DNA from: an uncultured Sphingorhabdus sp.
GTDB taxonomy: Bacteria; Pseudomonadota; Alphaproteobacteria; Sphingomonadales; Sphingomonadaceae
Direction of reading: 5' to 3'
NCBI GenBank assembly: GCA_947501885.1
Contig: CANMXN010000001.1
Coordinates: 558,001 to 622,000, forward strand
DNA: 64,000 bases
Shown: in pieces, positions 1 to 11,499 of the stretch
How the letters are laid out: the number at the start of each line of letters is the position of its first letter
How positions within the stretch are numbered: the stretch's first letter is position 1
The notes under the pieces: generated by a model
Seen by the model: the letters and a program-made list of their open reading frames with translations, nothing else
Databases searched by the model: none
Told to the model about the DNA's origin: nothing
Position numbers and translations under genes: made by a program

Positions 1-1066
1 GATACACGCCAAACTCGCCTTTGGGGCTTTCGGTCGCGACATAGACTTCGCCCGCAGGAACGTGAAAACCTTCGGTATAAAGCTTAAAGTGATGAATAAG
101 CGATTCCATCGAGCTTTTCATTTCGCCCCGCTTTGGCGGAACAATCTTGCGATCATCGCTTGCAATCGGCCCATCGGGAATATCGCGGATACATTGCTGA
201 ATGATTTTAGCGCTTTGATAGACTTCCTCAACGCGGACCATAAAGCGGTCATAACAATCGCCCTTTGTTCCCACAGGGATTTCAAAATCCATCTCGGCAT
301 AAACATCATAAGGTTGTGACTTGCGCAAATCCCATTCAATACCCGCAGCACGGATCATCGGTCCGCTAAACCCCCATGCAACGGCGTCATCCTTATTCAC
401 AGTAGCTATATCAACATTGCGCTGCTTGAAAATACGGTTATCAACGACCAAGCTCATCGCATCGCCAAATAATTTAGGAAGCCGCGTCTCGCACCATTCG
501 CTAATGTCAGTAAGTAGTTTCAATGGCACATCTTGGTGGACACCGCCTGGACGGAAATAAGCACTGTGCATGCGCGCGCCCGATGCCCGCTCAAAGAAAT
601 TTAAACAATCTTCACGCAGCTCAAATACCCAGAGATTGGGAGACATTGCACCAACATCCATAACATGCGCACCAATGTTGAGCATGTGATTACAAATGCG
701 GGTTAATTCGGCGAACATGACGCGTAAATATTGCGCCCGTTTTGGCACATCTAAATCGAGTAATTTTTCAATCGCTAGCACATAGCTATGTTCCATACCG
801 AGCGGCGAGCAATAGTCGAGACGATCAAAATAAGGCAAAGCTTGCAGATAAGTTTTATACTCTATCAGCTTTTCAGTGCCGCGATGTAGCAATCCAACAT
901 GCGGGTCGATACGCTCTACAATCTCGCCATCTAATTCCATCACCATGCGCAAAACGCCGTGCGCTGCGGGATGTTGCGGGCCAAAATTCAGCGTGTAATT
1001 TTGAATTTCAATATCGCCGACAGTTTCTTCGCTCTTGGAAGTTATCATTTCAGGAAGCTCGTTCAT
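1..1066 (-). CDS. nuoD: NADH-quinone oxidoreductase subunit D, C-terminus truncated by window edge
   Basis: Minus-strand reading frame open to the edge, starting ATGAACGAGCTTCC at 1066; its ATG overlaps the nuoC stop (ATGA); lies directly downstream of nuoC in nuoABCD order. Confidence 0.88.
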   Translation of the reverse strand, partial: MNELPEMITSKSEETVGDIEIQNYTLNFGPQHPAAHGVLRMVMELDGEIVERIDPHVGLLHRGTEKLIEYKTYLQALPYFDRLDYCSPLGMEHSYVLAIEKLLDLDVPKRAQYLRVMFAELTRICNHMLNIGAHVMDVGAMSPNLWVFELREDCLNFFERASGARMHSAYFRPGGVHQDVPLKLLTDISEWCETRLPKLFGDAMSLVVDNRIFKQRNVDIATVNKDDAVAWGFSGPMIRAAGIEWDLRKSQPYDVYAEMDFEIPVGTKGDCYDRFMVRVEEVYQSAKIIQQCIRDIPDGPIASDDRKIVPPKRGEMKSSMESLIHHFKLYTEGFHVPAGEVYVATESPKGEFGVY

Positions 1067-1773
1067 TTCTTAGCTCCTTTTTTCGGAGCAGCTTTCTTAG
1101 CTGGTTTTTTGGCAGCCTTTTTAGCAGGCGCTTTTTTGGGCTTTTCTTCTGCTTTTGGAGCATCAGGAGCTTTTTCATCGCCAGGAAGAATATAATCCGC
1201 CCCTTCCCAAGGCGACATAAAGTCAAAACTGCGAAAATCTTGCGCCAATTTCACAGGCTCATAGACAACGCGCTTTGCTTCTTCGCTATAGCGCATCTCC
1301 ACATATCCCGTAAGCGGGAAGTCTTTGCGGAATGGATGCCCTTTAAAACCATAATCGGTCAATATGCGGCGTAAATCAGGGTGGCCTGAAAATAACACAC
1401 CATAAAGGTCAAACACTTCACGCTCTAACCAATCAGCCACAGGCCAAACGCCCGTTACCGTCGGAACAGGCGTGTCTTCATCGGTGGAAGTTTTTACTCT
1501 AATACGGTGATTTTTGGTCAAACTCAGCAGATGGTAACAAATCTCAAATCGTAATGCGCGCTCGGGATAATCGACGCCAGCAATTTCTACCAATTGTTGA
1601 TATTCATGCTCATCACGAAGCATCTTCAAAGCATTGGCAATGGACTCGCGCTTAACCATGAATGAAATCTCGTCATTGGCCTCGACAGCATCCAGACAAT
1701 CTTTGCCCAGCGCCTTTTTGAGCGTATTTATCGCGCCTTTAGGATTATCAACTTTTGGTGCATTATGGGTCAT
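1063..1773 (-). CDS. nuoC: NADH-quinone oxidoreductase subunit C with Lys/Ala/Pro-rich C-terminal tail
   Basis: ORF 236 aa; 30-kDa subunit signature ([53 protein letters not shown]); nuo synteny. Confidence 0.96.
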   Translation of the reverse strand: MTHNAPKVDNPKGAINTLKKALGKDCLDAVEANDEISFMVKRESIANALKMLRDEHEYQQLVEIAGVDYPERALRFEICYHLLSLTKNHRIRVKTSTDEDTPVPTVTGVWPVADWLEREVFDLYGVLFSGHPDLRRILTDYGFKGHPFRKDFPLTGYVEMRYSEEAKRVVYEPVKLAQDFRSFDFMSPWEGADYILPGDEKAPDAPKAEEKPKKAPAKKAAKKPAKKAAPKKGAKK

Positions 1774-1782
1774 TATGGCTCC

Positions 1783-2346
1783 TTAACGCTCTATTGTACC
1801 AATGCGGCGGATTTTGCGCTGCAATTGCATCACGCCATATAACAACGCCTCAGCAGTCGGCGGACATCCTGGCACATATATATCAACAGGAACGATACGA
1901 TCACAACCGCGCACAACGCTATAGCTATAATGGTAATAACCACCGCCATTGGCGCAGCTCCCCATTGATATAACATATTTAGGTTCTGACATTTGGTCAT
2001 AGACTTTACGCAGAGCAGGCGCCATTTTATTACACAATGTTCCTGCCACAATCATGACATCGCTCTGACGCGGGGATGCGCGCGGAACAACACCAAAGCG
2101 CTCCATATCATAGCGCGGCATATTCACGTGGATCATCTCCACTGCGCAGCATGCCAAACCAAAGGTCATCCACCATAATGAGCCTGTACGGGCCCATTGA
2201 AACAGGTCTTCGGTTGAAGTGACCAAAAAACCTTTATCATTCACTTCATTGGATAGATCATTGAAAAAATTTTGTTCGGGCGGTGTATCGCCAGATGCCA
2301 GAAGGGCCTCAGGTGTTTTCGGCAAATTAGAGGTATCTATTCCCAT
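1783..2346 (-). CDS. nuoB: NADH-quinone oxidoreductase subunit B
   Basis: [18 protein letters not shown] and [43 protein letters not shown] 4Fe-4S signature; start moved to internal Met (MGIDTSN) to reduce overlap with nuoA. Confidence 0.96.
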   Translation of the reverse strand: MGIDTSNLPKTPEALLASGDTPPEQNFFNDLSNEVNDKGFLVTSTEDLFQWARTGSLWWMTFGLACCAVEMIHVNMPRYDMERFGVVPRASPRQSDVMIVAGTLCNKMAPALRKVYDQMSEPKYVISMGSCANGGGYYHYSYSVVRGCDRIVPVDIYVPGCPPTAEALLYGVMQLQRKIRRIGTIER

Positions 2347-2711
2347 TCTAACGCTCCTACCTTCCACGCATAAATGAAACCAACAATCAATTCGAACAAA
2401 AATAACATCATAGTGCCCCAGCCCACCCAGCCAATTTCGCTAAGGCTAACCGCCCATGGAAATAGAAAGGCCGCTTCCAAATCAAAAATGATAAAGAGAA
2501 TGGCAACAAGATAAAAACGAATATCAAACTGACTACGCGAATCTTCAAAAGCAGGAAATCCACATTCATATTCTGATAATTTGCTCTCAGTCGGGTTTTC
2601 AGCGCCTGTCAATTTTGCAACGCCCATAGGCAGAAAAACGAAGGCCGATGATAATATCACTGCAATAATTAAGAACAGCAGTATCGGTAGATATTGTGAT
2701 AGGTCGGTCAA
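2337..2711 (-). CDS. nuoA: NADH-quinone oxidoreductase subunit A
   Basis: Three-TM protein with [42 protein letters not shown] motif. Confidence 0.95.
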   Translation of the reverse strand: MTDLSQYLPILLFLIIAVILSSAFVFLPMGVAKLTGAENPTESKLSEYECGFPAFEDSRSQFDIRFYLVAILFIIFDLEAAFLFPWAVSLSEIGWVGWGTMMLFLFELIVGFIYAWKVGALEWE

Positions 2712-2861
2712 AATATAGACTCATTTTTGCTAAAGTTAGCGCGCTTTTAGGCGCAAGAACAGATCGCTGCAAGGGTGAACCTGTATTTTTCAACAAAATA
2801 ATGACAGCTTTATTGCCCAATAGAAAGCTATGATTTTACGAATAAATTTCTCTCGCTGTTG

Positions 2862-3680
2862 CTAACGCAACGCATTAACAAGCATCTTATGCAAGCGGCT
2901 ATGCAGCATATCGCTAGAAGCTAATAGCTGCGCATCACATATCGCTGGTGATCGTCCCTTAAAATCCGTTACGAAACCGCCAGCCTCGCGCACGAGAAGG
3001 CAACCAGCTGCTATGTCCCAAGGCTGAAGCCCGGCTTCCCAAAACCCATCATAGCGCCCTGCCGCTAGCCAAGCAAGATCCAAAGATGCCGCGCCATAAC
3101 GTCTAATACCCGCAACTTGTGGACCAAGCGCATCAAAAATCTTATTCCATTCCGCAAAATCACCATGCCCTTTATATGGCGTACCTGTTGCAAGCAGTGC
3201 TTCGTTTAAATTTTTGCGCCCCGATACGCGAAGGCGGCGTTCCCCTAGCCAAGCACCGCGTGATTTTTCAGCCCAGAAACTCTCATCGGTAAGCGGTTGA
3301 TACACCAATGCTGTTATAATATCGCCCCAGCCCTTACCATCAAGACGTCTTTCTTGCACTGCAATAGATACGGCAAAATGCGGAATACCATGCAAAAAAT
3401 TGCTCGTCCCATCAAGCGGGTCAATTATGAAGCGCGGTTTATCCTTATCGTTAATAATCTCGCCGCCTTCTTCCATCAGGAAGTTCCAATCGGGCCGCGC
3501 ATGCAAAAGCTCATCATAAATGGTACGTTCGGCTTTCTGATCCGCCTTAGATACAAAGTCCGCTGGCCCTTTTTTCGACACTTGCAGATGCTCAACCTCG
3601 CTAAAATCACGGCGCAACCTAATGGCAGCTTTACGAGCAGCACGTTCCATGACAGAAATTAAACCAGTTTTTGCAGGCAT
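2862..3680 (-). CDS. inositol monophosphatase family protein (SuhB-like)
   Basis: IMPase motifs FIIDPLDGTSNFLHGIPHFAVSIA and WDIAAGCLLVREAGG. Confidence 0.92.
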   Translation of the reverse strand: MPAKTGLISVMERAARKAAIRLRRDFSEVEHLQVSKKGPADFVSKADQKAERTIYDELLHARPDWNFLMEEGGEIINDKDKPRFIIDPLDGTSNFLHGIPHFAVSIAVQERRLDGKGWGDIITALVYQPLTDESFWAEKSRGAWLGERRLRVSGRKNLNEALLATGTPYKGHGDFAEWNKIFDALGPQVAGIRRYGAASLDLAWLAAGRYDGFWEAGLQPWDIAAGCLLVREAGGFVTDFKGRSPAICDAQLLASSDMLHSRLHKMLVNALR

Positions 3681-3722
3681 TTTAATCTCCGCCTTTGAGG
3701 ATATTATACCCTCGGTCCATTA

Positions 3723-4286
3723 TTAATCGGCTTTTCGCACATATTCACGCGCATAAACATCAACGACTATACGCGTACCAGCAGCAATAAAAGGTGGCAC
3801 CATGACGCGCACGCCATTGTCAAGTACAGCAGGCTTATAACTTGAAGAAGCCGTTTGCCCCTTTACCACAGCATCGGCCTCAACAATTTCGGCTTCAATC
3901 TGATCTGGGAGCTGAACAGAGATTGGTTTTTCATCATATAGCTCAAGCGTGACATCCATACCATCGGTCAAAAAGGCGACTTCATCACCAAGCATGTCTG
4001 CATTGAGATTAATCTGTTCATAATTTTCAGTGTCCATGAACACCAAAAAAGAGTCATCTTGGTACAGATATTGAAATTCTTTCGTATCAAGGCGTACTTT
4101 TTCGACCGTATCAGCGCTGCGAAAACGCACATTGGTTTTGCGGCCATCGACAAGGTTTTTCATCTCAACTTGCATATAAGCGCCGCCTTTACCAGGCTGC
4201 GTATGCTGAATCTTGGCTACTTTCCAGAGACCCTTTTCATATTCCAAAATATTGCCTGGACGGATATCGACACCGCTGATTTTCAT
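3723..4286 (-). CDS. efp: elongation factor P
   Basis: 187 aa; [47 protein letters not shown]. Confidence 0.97.
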   Translation of the reverse strand: MKISGVDIRPGNILEYEKGLWKVAKIQHTQPGKGGAYMQVEMKNLVDGRKTNVRFRSADTVEKVRLDTKEFQYLYQDDSFLVFMDTENYEQINLNADMLGDEVAFLTDGMDVTLELYDEKPISVQLPDQIEAEIVEADAVVKGQTASSSYKPAVLDNGVRVMVPPFIAAGTRIVVDVYAREYVRKAD

Positions 4287-4367
4287 AATCTGTCTCGCTT
4301 ATAGAATGTCATTATTTTTGCTGTTAATGCGCCGTGTAACGCCAAGCCTATTATGAAGCAAGCCTAT

Positions 4368-4997
4368 CTATGCAGATAAGAGCGTATCAAACGCCTTTAC
4401 AGCATGATCTGGGCCTATTGGATCATTCCAAACGCCTCCGCTTACGGCGATAAAGTCTGCACCCGCATCAATAACCAGCTTTGCATTATTAGGATTAATA
4501 CCGCCAATAGCAACGCATGGCACTTCCATCACCGTAGACCATTTTTCTAATATCTCTATTTCTGCTTTATGCGATACTGTTTTGGTTTGCGTTGGGAAAA
4601 ACGCACCAAAAGCGACATAATCTGCGCCATCTTCACCTGCTTCCATTGCCAAATGGCGGCTATCATGACAGGTAATGCCGATTTGCATAGCATCACCCAA
4701 TATTGCTCGCGCTTCGGATAAGGACATATCTCCTTGCCCCAAATGCACGCCATCGGCCTTAAGACGTTTGGCAAGAGCAACATCATCATTGACGATAAAA
4801 GCCGTATCATATTGCGCGCAAATTTCTTGGAGTGGCTTTGCTAGCTCTGCCGCTTTATGCTGGTCAATTCCTTTCACACGAAATTGAAAGGCCGCGACAT
4901 AAGCTGCATCAAGCGCCTTTTCCAAGTGACTTGGGAAATCTCCGCTAGTCTCCAACGGAGATATCAGATATAATTCGCATGGCCTTAATTCACTCAT
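4368..4997 (-). CDS. thiE: thiamine phosphate synthase
   Basis: LYLISP..., DGVHLGQGDMS, IGITCHDSRH, DYVAFGAFFPTQTK, CVAIGGINPNN motifs; start placed at internal Met (MSELRPCELYLISP). Confidence 0.9.
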   Translation of the reverse strand: MSELRPCELYLISPLETSGDFPSHLEKALDAAYVAAFQFRVKGIDQHKAAELAKPLQEICAQYDTAFIVNDDVALAKRLKADGVHLGQGDMSLSEARAILGDAMQIGITCHDSRHLAMEAGEDGADYVAFGAFFPTQTKTVSHKAEIEILEKWSTVMEVPCVAIGGINPNNAKLVIDAGADFIAVSGGVWNDPIGPDHAVKAFDTLLSA

Positions 4998-5016
4998 GCG
5001 ATGCGCATTAGAGACT

Positions 5017-5904
5017 TTATGTGCAAGATGCACTATAAATTTGACTGATAGCACTATCTAAAGCGCTATCAAATTGACCATCATCCATATGATTACGCAA
5101 ATCCTGCAACAATGCGCGGGAAAAGCTTGCGATCATACCTTCATTCTTGGTCAATTCTTCGCTGGCCTCATCACGCGAATAACCCCCAGATAAGGCCACA
5201 ACGCGGGCCACTTTGGGATGCGCGATTAACGGCGCATAAAGCCCTGACTTTTCTGGGATAGAGAGCTTCAACATGACCTTACGGTCATCAGCTAAGGTAT
5301 CCAGAGACTTGCTAATCTCAGCCAATGCTATTTCATCGCATTGCGCCCGTTCATCGCTTTTTATGTTAATCTCAGGCTCTAACATCGGCATCAGTCCATG
5401 ATCCAAAATTTGATTACCAACCTCAAATTGCTGCTGCACAATAGCGGCAATACCGCTAGGCGATGCTTTATTGATGACGCTGCGCATCTTGGTACCAAAT
5501 ATACCTTTTGATTTGGCGCGGGCCAAAACAGTATCAAGCTCTGGCATGGCTTTCATCATTTGTACGCCATCTTGTTCATCCTCTAGGCCTTTATCAACCT
5601 TGAGGAAAGGTACAACGCCCCGTTCCCATAATAATGAAGGAACAGGCTTTCCTCCCGCTTCGCCATCCATAGTTTTTTCAAATAATATTGCTCCAATAAC
5701 GCGCTCACCATTAAAACAAGGTGATGTGATAATGCGGCTGCGCATAGCATGAATGAGCGCAAACATCTCATCATCGCCATTATAAGCATTTTCTTCAATA
5801 CCATAGCCTTTAAGGGCTTTTGGTGTCGAACCACCACTCTGATCGAGGGCTGCAATAAAACCTTTATCAGTTTCAATTTGTTCCATCATTTTTGGATCAT
5901 GCAT
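5017..5904 (-). CDS. fda: fructose-bisphosphate aldolase class I
   Basis: GFIAALDQSGGSTPKALKGYG and KLSIPEKSGLYAPL motifs; beside glycolytic pgk/gap/tkt cluster. Confidence 0.9.
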   Translation of the reverse strand: MHDPKMMEQIETDKGFIAALDQSGGSTPKALKGYGIEENAYNGDDEMFALIHAMRSRIITSPCFNGERVIGAILFEKTMDGEAGGKPVPSLLWERGVVPFLKVDKGLEDEQDGVQMMKAMPELDTVLARAKSKGIFGTKMRSVINKASPSGIAAIVQQQFEVGNQILDHGLMPMLEPEINIKSDERAQCDEIALAEISKSLDTLADDRKVMLKLSIPEKSGLYAPLIAHPKVARVVALSGGYSRDEASEELTKNEGMIASFSRALLQDLRNHMDDGQFDSALDSAISQIYSASCT

Positions 5905-6009
5905 GAAGAATATCCTATTTCATAAGCTTGAGTTTTAATCTATATTGAGAATGTCTCTAACGGTAAGATTAGAGCTTTTCAACATAAGCGAAAGATATAA
6001 ATTTACTGT

Positions 6010-6024
6010 TAAGACAATGTCTTA
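6010..6024. promoter_or_regulatory. perfect 15-bp inverted repeat TAAGACA-A-TGTCTTA upstream of fructose-bisphosphate aldolase (candidate operator)
   Basis: Seen directly; arms TAAGACA/TGTCTTA, about 105 bp upstream of the aldolase start in an AT-rich intergenic region. Confidence 0.45.
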
Positions 6025-6204
6025 CGTTGTCATTCAAACAATATCACACATATTCAAATGCAAAGCATCCGTTGTAATTTCTATACTTTCTACCAAAATT
6101 ATAACGGATAAGTTGCGGTATAATTAAATTATATTCTCTTCATATATTGATAATAGTTCAAAATATATAATTATGTGAATAAAAGCTATTGAGGAATACA
6201 CCCA

Positions 6205-6702
6205 TCAATTATCAATCAATATATTGATATCAGGCCAAATAATACGCTCATTCGGAATCATATTTCCATAAATATCTTTATCATCAATGCCATTTGGCAC
6301 ACCACCTAATGCCAAATAAAATTTACGCGCCCGTTCATTGCCAACAACTACATCCAAACATGCACTAATTCTGCCATTCGCTTTCGCCTGTTTAGCAGCC
6401 GCAATCAATAGTTTTCGTCCAATCCCTCTGGATTGATAATCACCACGCACATGCAGATTGTCAATATAGACAGTTTCATCATCCCAAATAGCGACAAACC
6501 CCACCAAAGATTCATCCTCAGCAACAAGAACAATATCTTTTGTTCTTATTTTTGCTGTTGCCCATCGTTTTAGCATTAGGTCGCAAATCTGCGTATCTAA
6601 AAATTCATCACTCAGAACATCACGGTAATTTTCCTGCCAACTGCGCGCATGGATGTCTGCAATAATTTGCCTATCTTTGTCCAAGATAGGTCTAATATTC
6701 AT
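6205..6702 (-). CDS. GNAT family N-acetyltransferase
   Basis: [20 protein letters not shown]..., [19 protein letters not shown] acetyl-CoA binding motif; 4-bp overlap with pgk. Confidence 0.9.
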   Translation of the reverse strand: MNIRPILDKDRQIIADIHARSWQENYRDVLSDEFLDTQICDLMLKRWATAKIRTKDIVLVAEDESLVGFVAIWDDETVYIDNLHVRGDYQSRGIGRKLLIAAAKQAKANGRISACLDVVVGNERARKFYLALGGVPNGIDDKDIYGNMIPNERIIWPDINILIDN

Positions 6703-7895
6703 AGCTCTAAAGCTTTAACGCCCGGTAGATCTTTGCCTTCCATCCACTCCAAAAATGCGCCGCCTGCTGTCGAAACAAAGGTGAAATCATCCTTCACACC
6801 CGCATGAGCAAGCGCTGCTACCGTGTCACCACCTCCAGCAACGGACAATAATGACCCTTCTTTGGTAAGAGCAGCGGCTGTGCGTGCCAATGATACAGTG
6901 GCCATATCAAATGGTTCCGTCTCAAACGCGCCCATTGGGCCATTCCAGACCAATGTTTTACAAACCTTCAGAACATCTGCGAGTGCTTCAACCGCCGCAG
7001 GGCCGACATCCAAAATCATTTCATCTGCATCAACCTCATGAACATTGACAGTTCTAACATGAGGATTGGCTTTAAATTCTTTTGAAACAACAACGTCATA
7101 GGGCAAATGAACCGTGCAATTGGCCGCATCAGCCGCATCTAATATCTCCTCGGCAGTTCCTGTTAAATCATGCTCGCATAGCGACTTACCAACATCAACG
7201 CCGCGCGCTGCCAAAAATGTATTGGCCATACCGCCGCCAATGATCAGATGGTCAACCTTCGTCACGAGATGCTGCAAAACATCAAGCTTTGATGAAACTT
7301 TTGCACCGCCAACAACGGCCGCCACAGGATGCTCTGGCGCACCCAACGCAATATTCAGCGCTTTTAATTCCGCTTCCATTGAACGGCCAGCATAGCTTGG
7401 CAACAAATGGGCCAATCCTTCGGTGGTGACATGTGCACGGTGCGCCGCCGAGAAAGCGTCATTAACGTAAAAATCGCCATTGGCCGCAACCGCCAGAGCA
7501 AGATCAGCATCATTACTCTCTTCACCAGCATTAAAGCGGCTATTTTCTAGCACGGCAACATCGCCATCCGCCAATATAGCAACCGATTGCTCCACCACTG
7601 GGCCAGCCATTTCAGCGACAAACATCACTTCTTTGTTCAAAACCTCAGAGAGTTTTTCCACAATCATTGATAAAGATAATTCGCTATGCTTGGAACCTTT
7701 GGGGCGGCCAAAATGCGCGAGCAATAGCACTTTTGCGCCTTTGCTCGTTAATTCGCTTACCGTCGGAATAATAGCTTTTAACCGCGTAGAATCGCTCACA
7801 CGGCCATCAGCCATAGGAACATTCAGATCAACACGCACCAAGGCACGTTTACCCTTTACATCGCCCAAATCATCTAATGTTTTGAAATTGGCCAT
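6699..7895 (-). CDS. pgk: phosphoglycerate kinase
   Basis: [64 protein letters not shown]. Confidence 0.98.
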   Translation of the reverse strand: MANFKTLDDLGDVKGKRALVRVDLNVPMADGRVSDSTRLKAIIPTVSELTSKGAKVLLLAHFGRPKGSKHSELSLSMIVEKLSEVLNKEVMFVAEMAGPVVEQSVAILADGDVAVLENSRFNAGEESNDADLALAVAANGDFYVNDAFSAAHRAHVTTEGLAHLLPSYAGRSMEAELKALNIALGAPEHPVAAVVGGAKVSSKLDVLQHLVTKVDHLIIGGGMANTFLAARGVDVGKSLCEHDLTGTAEEILDAADAANCTVHLPYDVVVSKEFKANPHVRTVNVHEVDADEMILDVGPAAVEALADVLKVCKTLVWNGPMGAFETEPFDMATVSLARTAAALTKEGSLLSVAGGGDTVAALAHAGVKDDFTFVSTAGGAFLEWMEGKDLPGVKALEL

Positions 7896-7944
7896 GACAA
7901 TGTCCTAATATTTTAAAGGTAATAGAATGAATGTTTGATAGGGT

Positions 7945-8949
7945 TTACAGCAAAGACGCCATCACTTTGGCGGTATCAATCATGCGGTTTGAGAAACCCC
8001 ATTCATTATCATACCAGCTAACCACGCGGGCCAATTTGCCATCCATCACGCTGGTTTCAAGACTATCGATTGAAGAACTAGCGGCTTGATGATTAAAATC
8101 GCTAGAAACAAGCGGCTTATCTTCATAGACCATAACGCCTTTCATCGGACCTTCTGCTGCTGCTTTTAGTGCTGCATTAATTTCTTCAGCATTAGTATCG
8201 CGCGATGGCACGAAAGTAAGATCAACCAAGCTCACATTGGGCGTTGGTACACGAATTGAACTACCATCTAATTTGCCATTAAGCTCTGGCAGTACAAGAC
8301 CAACAGCACGCGCAGCACCCGTTGTGGTTGGAATCATATTGACCGCACCTGCGCGTGCACGGCGCATATCGCTGTGCATTTGATCAAGCATACGTTGATC
8401 ATTGGTATAGCTGTGGATAGTTGTCATGAAACCGCGCTCAATACCAACCAATTCATTACAGACTTTAGCAACGGGTGCTAAGCAATTGGTGGTGCAGCTT
8501 GCGTTGGATACGATCAAATCATCTGCTGTTAGCGTATCATGATTTACGCCATAAACGATAGTTTTCAAATCACCCTTTGCTGGTGCTGAGATTAAGACAC
8601 GTTTTGCTCCCGCATCAATATGCGGCTGTGATGCTTCGACAGATTGGAAAAACCCCGTACATTCCAAAACAATATCAATGCCCATTTCGCCATGTGGTAG
8701 ATTAGCAGGATCACGCTCAGAAGTGACCGCAATTTTCTTGCCGTTGACAACCATATCATTGCCATCAGTGCTAACATCACCGTCAAAACGCCCGTGCGTG
8801 CTGTCATATTTAAACAAAAGAGCATTGGCTGCTGTATCAGCAAGGTCATTAATAGCGACCAACTCGAAATCATCATCTTTACGCTCTAATATAGCGCGAG
8901 CTACTAAGCGGCCGATACGACCAAAACCATTAATTGCAACTTTTGTCAT
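7945..8949 (-). CDS. gap: type I glyceraldehyde-3-phosphate dehydrogenase
   Basis: KVAINGFGRIGRLVARA; SNASCTTNCLAPVAKV; WYDNEWGFSNRMIDT. Confidence 0.98.
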   Translation of the reverse strand: MTKVAINGFGRIGRLVARAILERKDDDFELVAINDLADTAANALLFKYDSTHGRFDGDVSTDGNDMVVNGKKIAVTSERDPANLPHGEMGIDIVLECTGFFQSVEASQPHIDAGAKRVLISAPAKGDLKTIVYGVNHDTLTADDLIVSNASCTTNCLAPVAKVCNELVGIERGFMTTIHSYTNDQRMLDQMHSDMRRARAGAVNMIPTTTGAARAVGLVLPELNGKLDGSSIRVPTPNVSLVDLTFVPSRDTNAEEINAALKAAAEGPMKGVMVYEDKPLVSSDFNHQAASSSIDSLETSVMDGKLARVVSWYDNEWGFSNRMIDTAKVMASLL

Positions 8950-9022
8950 GTGATATCTCCTTCACAGTCTATGACGACTCAATGATTGATAATTTTCATT
9001 CACCTATAATAGGAATTACCCA

Positions 9023-10987
9023 TTACGCTAGGGAATCAATTATTTTTGGTGTTATTTTATCAGCGGTTAGTCCAAAATGGTCGAATAAATCTGCTATTGG
9101 TGCTGATGCCCCAAAACTATCAATGCCAAAACGCAAACCTTTGCGTCCTGTATAACGTTCCCAGCCAATCGTTGTTCCTGCTTCGATGGATACAATCAAA
9201 GCATCATCAGCTAATATATCATTTTGATAATCATCGTCTTGCGCATCAAACAACTCGGTTGATGGCATAGAAATAACGTCAACACCAATATCTCTCTGCT
9301 CAAGCGCATTCGCAACATCAAGCGCGATAGAAACTTCACTACCTGTCGCAAGTATCACGACTTTGCGATCTGCTTTAGCAGCTTGGAAACGATAGGCCCC
9401 TCTTGCACAATGATTTTCTGATACATCGCTACGTAAAGTCGGCAAACCTTGTCTTGTAAGTGAAATCACCGATGGTGTATCTTCACTGGCCAAAGCAAGA
9501 GCCCAACATTCGGCCGTTTCAATAGCATCCGCAGGGCGGAACACATTAAGGTTGGGCATAACGCGAAGGCTTTGCAGATGCTCAATAGGTTGGTGCGTCG
9601 GGCCATCTTCACCCAGACCAATACTATCATGCGTCATCACATAGATAACGCGCTGACGCTGTAATGCTGACAGACGAATGGCAGCACGGCAATAATCCGC
9701 AAACACCAAAAATGTTCCTGAATAAGGAATGATACCGCCATGCAGGGCCATACCATTCATGGCTGCCGCCATACCAAATTCTCTAATACCATAATTGATA
9801 TAACGGCCATTATATGTTTCGCTAGTAAGCGGCTTTGTTGAAGGAGTTTTTGTATTGTTAGATCCTGTTAAATCTGCACTGCCGCCAATCATTTGTGGTA
9901 TTGCTTTAGTAAACACTTCCAGAGCCATTTCAGACGCTTTTCGTGTCGCTACTTTGGGTTTTTCTTGCGCTAATTTTTCAAGATAGGGCTGTAATGTTTC
10001 TGGTTCATTATACTGGGCTTCTAATGATTTCAAAATAGCATCTTTTTTGATATTACTGTTGAATAATGTTTTCCATTTCGCATGCAGTTTTTTACCGCTT
10101 TTACCAAAGTCAAGCCATGCTTGTTTAATGTCATTGGGAATAACGAAAGGCTCATGCTCCCAACCCAATTCTCTGCGGGTTGCTTTTACCTCATCATCAC
10201 CAAGTGCCGCTCCATGAACGCCAGAGGTCCCTTGTTTGTTAGGGGCGCCAAAACCAATGACCGTTTTACACGCTATTAAGCTAGGCCTAGGGTCATTATT
10301 GGCTTCTTCAAGTGCGCGGCGAATATCAGCAAAATCATGGCCATCACAGCTCACCACATGCCAGCCCGTTGCAACATAACGTGCCTTTACATCCTCACTC
10401 GTAGATAGGTCCGTTGGACCATCAATCGTAATGCGATTATCATCCCAAAGCACATTTAGACGGCCAAGCTTTAAATGACCAGCCAAACCAATGGCTTCGT
10501 GATTAATACCTTCCATGAGACACCCATCGCCAGCAACCACCCACGTTTTATGATTTATAACATCATTACCATGTACTTTGCTCAAATGACGTTCCGCAAT
10601 GGCCATACCAACAGCGGTTGCAAGACCCTGCCCTAGCGGGCCCGTTGTCGTTTCGATACCTTCAAGTTCAAAATTTTCTGGATGGCCTGCACAAGGGCTG
10701 TGCAATTTCCGAAAATTCTTAATATCCTCAATTGTAGGATGCGCATAACCCGTCAAATGCAGTAAAGCATAAGCTAGCATAGACCCATGACCAGCGGAAA
10801 GCACAAATCTATCACGATCCAGCCATTTGGGCGCGTCAGGGTCAAATTTCATGAAATCTTTAAATAATATGGTTGCAACATCGGCCATACCCATAGGCAT
10901 ACCTGGATGCCCTGAATTTGCGGCTTGCACCGCATCCATAGACAAAGCCCTAATAGCATTCGCCATTTGCCGTTCACTGACTTTCAT
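9023..10987 (-). CDS. tkt: transketolase
   Basis: 654 aa; NSGHPGMPMGMADVATILF; GPLGQGLATAVGMAIAE; GDGCLMEGINHEA; GEDGPTHQPIEHLQSLR. Confidence 0.98.
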   Translation of the reverse strand: MKVSERQMANAIRALSMDAVQAANSGHPGMPMGMADVATILFKDFMKFDPDAPKWLDRDRFVLSAGHGSMLAYALLHLTGYAHPTIEDIKNFRKLHSPCAGHPENFELEGIETTTGPLGQGLATAVGMAIAERHLSKVHGNDVINHKTWVVAGDGCLMEGINHEAIGLAGHLKLGRLNVLWDDNRITIDGPTDLSTSEDVKARYVATGWHVVSCDGHDFADIRRALEEANNDPRPSLIACKTVIGFGAPNKQGTSGVHGAALGDDEVKATRRELGWEHEPFVIPNDIKQAWLDFGKSGKKLHAKWKTLFNSNIKKDAILKSLEAQYNEPETLQPYLEKLAQEKPKVATRKASEMALEVFTKAIPQMIGGSADLTGSNNTKTPSTKPLTSETYNGRYINYGIREFGMAAAMNGMALHGGIIPYSGTFLVFADYCRAAIRLSALQRQRVIYVMTHDSIGLGEDGPTHQPIEHLQSLRVMPNLNVFRPADAIETAECWALALASEDTPSVISLTRQGLPTLRSDVSENHCARGAYRFQAAKADRKVVILATGSEVSIALDVANALEQRDIGVDVISMPSTELFDAQDDDYQNDILADDALIVSIEAGTTIGWERYTGRKGLRFGIDSFGASAPIADLFDHFGLTADKITPKIIDSLA

Positions 10988-11268
10988 GAAAAACCCCTAA
11001 TAATCTATATCTATGCAGCAATATAATGCTAATTTTTTAGCCCTTAAATACTGCGCAACTAAAACCGTATCTTACCATAAACTAACATATATTATCAGCA
11101 TTATGATTCGTAAATTCGCCTCTCCTTGCGGAGCTAATACCATAGCGTCAAGCCTCTGCTAAAGATTTTTATGGGATAAAACTATAATAAAACAGAGACA
11201 CTCCAATTTAATCCTTGTTTTACCTCTCAGTTTTTTTCTGATATGAGAAATCTAAAGGGAATAAAAAT

Positions 11269-11499
11269 ATGAGTGACGAACGATTAATAATGGCCATTGG
11301 AAGATTAGAGCGAGCTTTATCACGCGCTGAAACATCTGGTGATCAACTTATAACTAAGATTCAATCTACTAACAACAGCATGAATAGCGACACAGCTGCC
11401 TATCAAAAACTTAAGCAAGAGCATAAAGAACTCAAACAACAAGCAAGTGCATCATTAGCGGCAATCAACAATATATTAGAACAAAAGGTAGATTCATAA
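11269..11499 (+). CDS. short coiled-coil protein immediately upstream of zapA (ZauP-like position)
   Basis: 76 aa, predicted helical/coiled-coil; stop overlaps the zapA start. Confidence 0.7.
   Translation: MSDERLIMAIGRLERALSRAETSGDQLITKIQSTNNSMNSDTAAYQKLKQEHKELKQQASASLAAINNILEQKVDS

Noticed and set aside
742-1374. 210-aa plus-strand ORF with Phe/Ser-rich stretch
   Set aside because: Antisense to nuoD/nuoC; the Phe/Leu-rich part is the reverse of the Lys/Ala-rich NuoC tail, so a shadow ORF
7480-7908. 142-aa plus-strand Ser/Thr-rich ORF
   Set aside because: Antisense to pgk; low-complexity shadow frame
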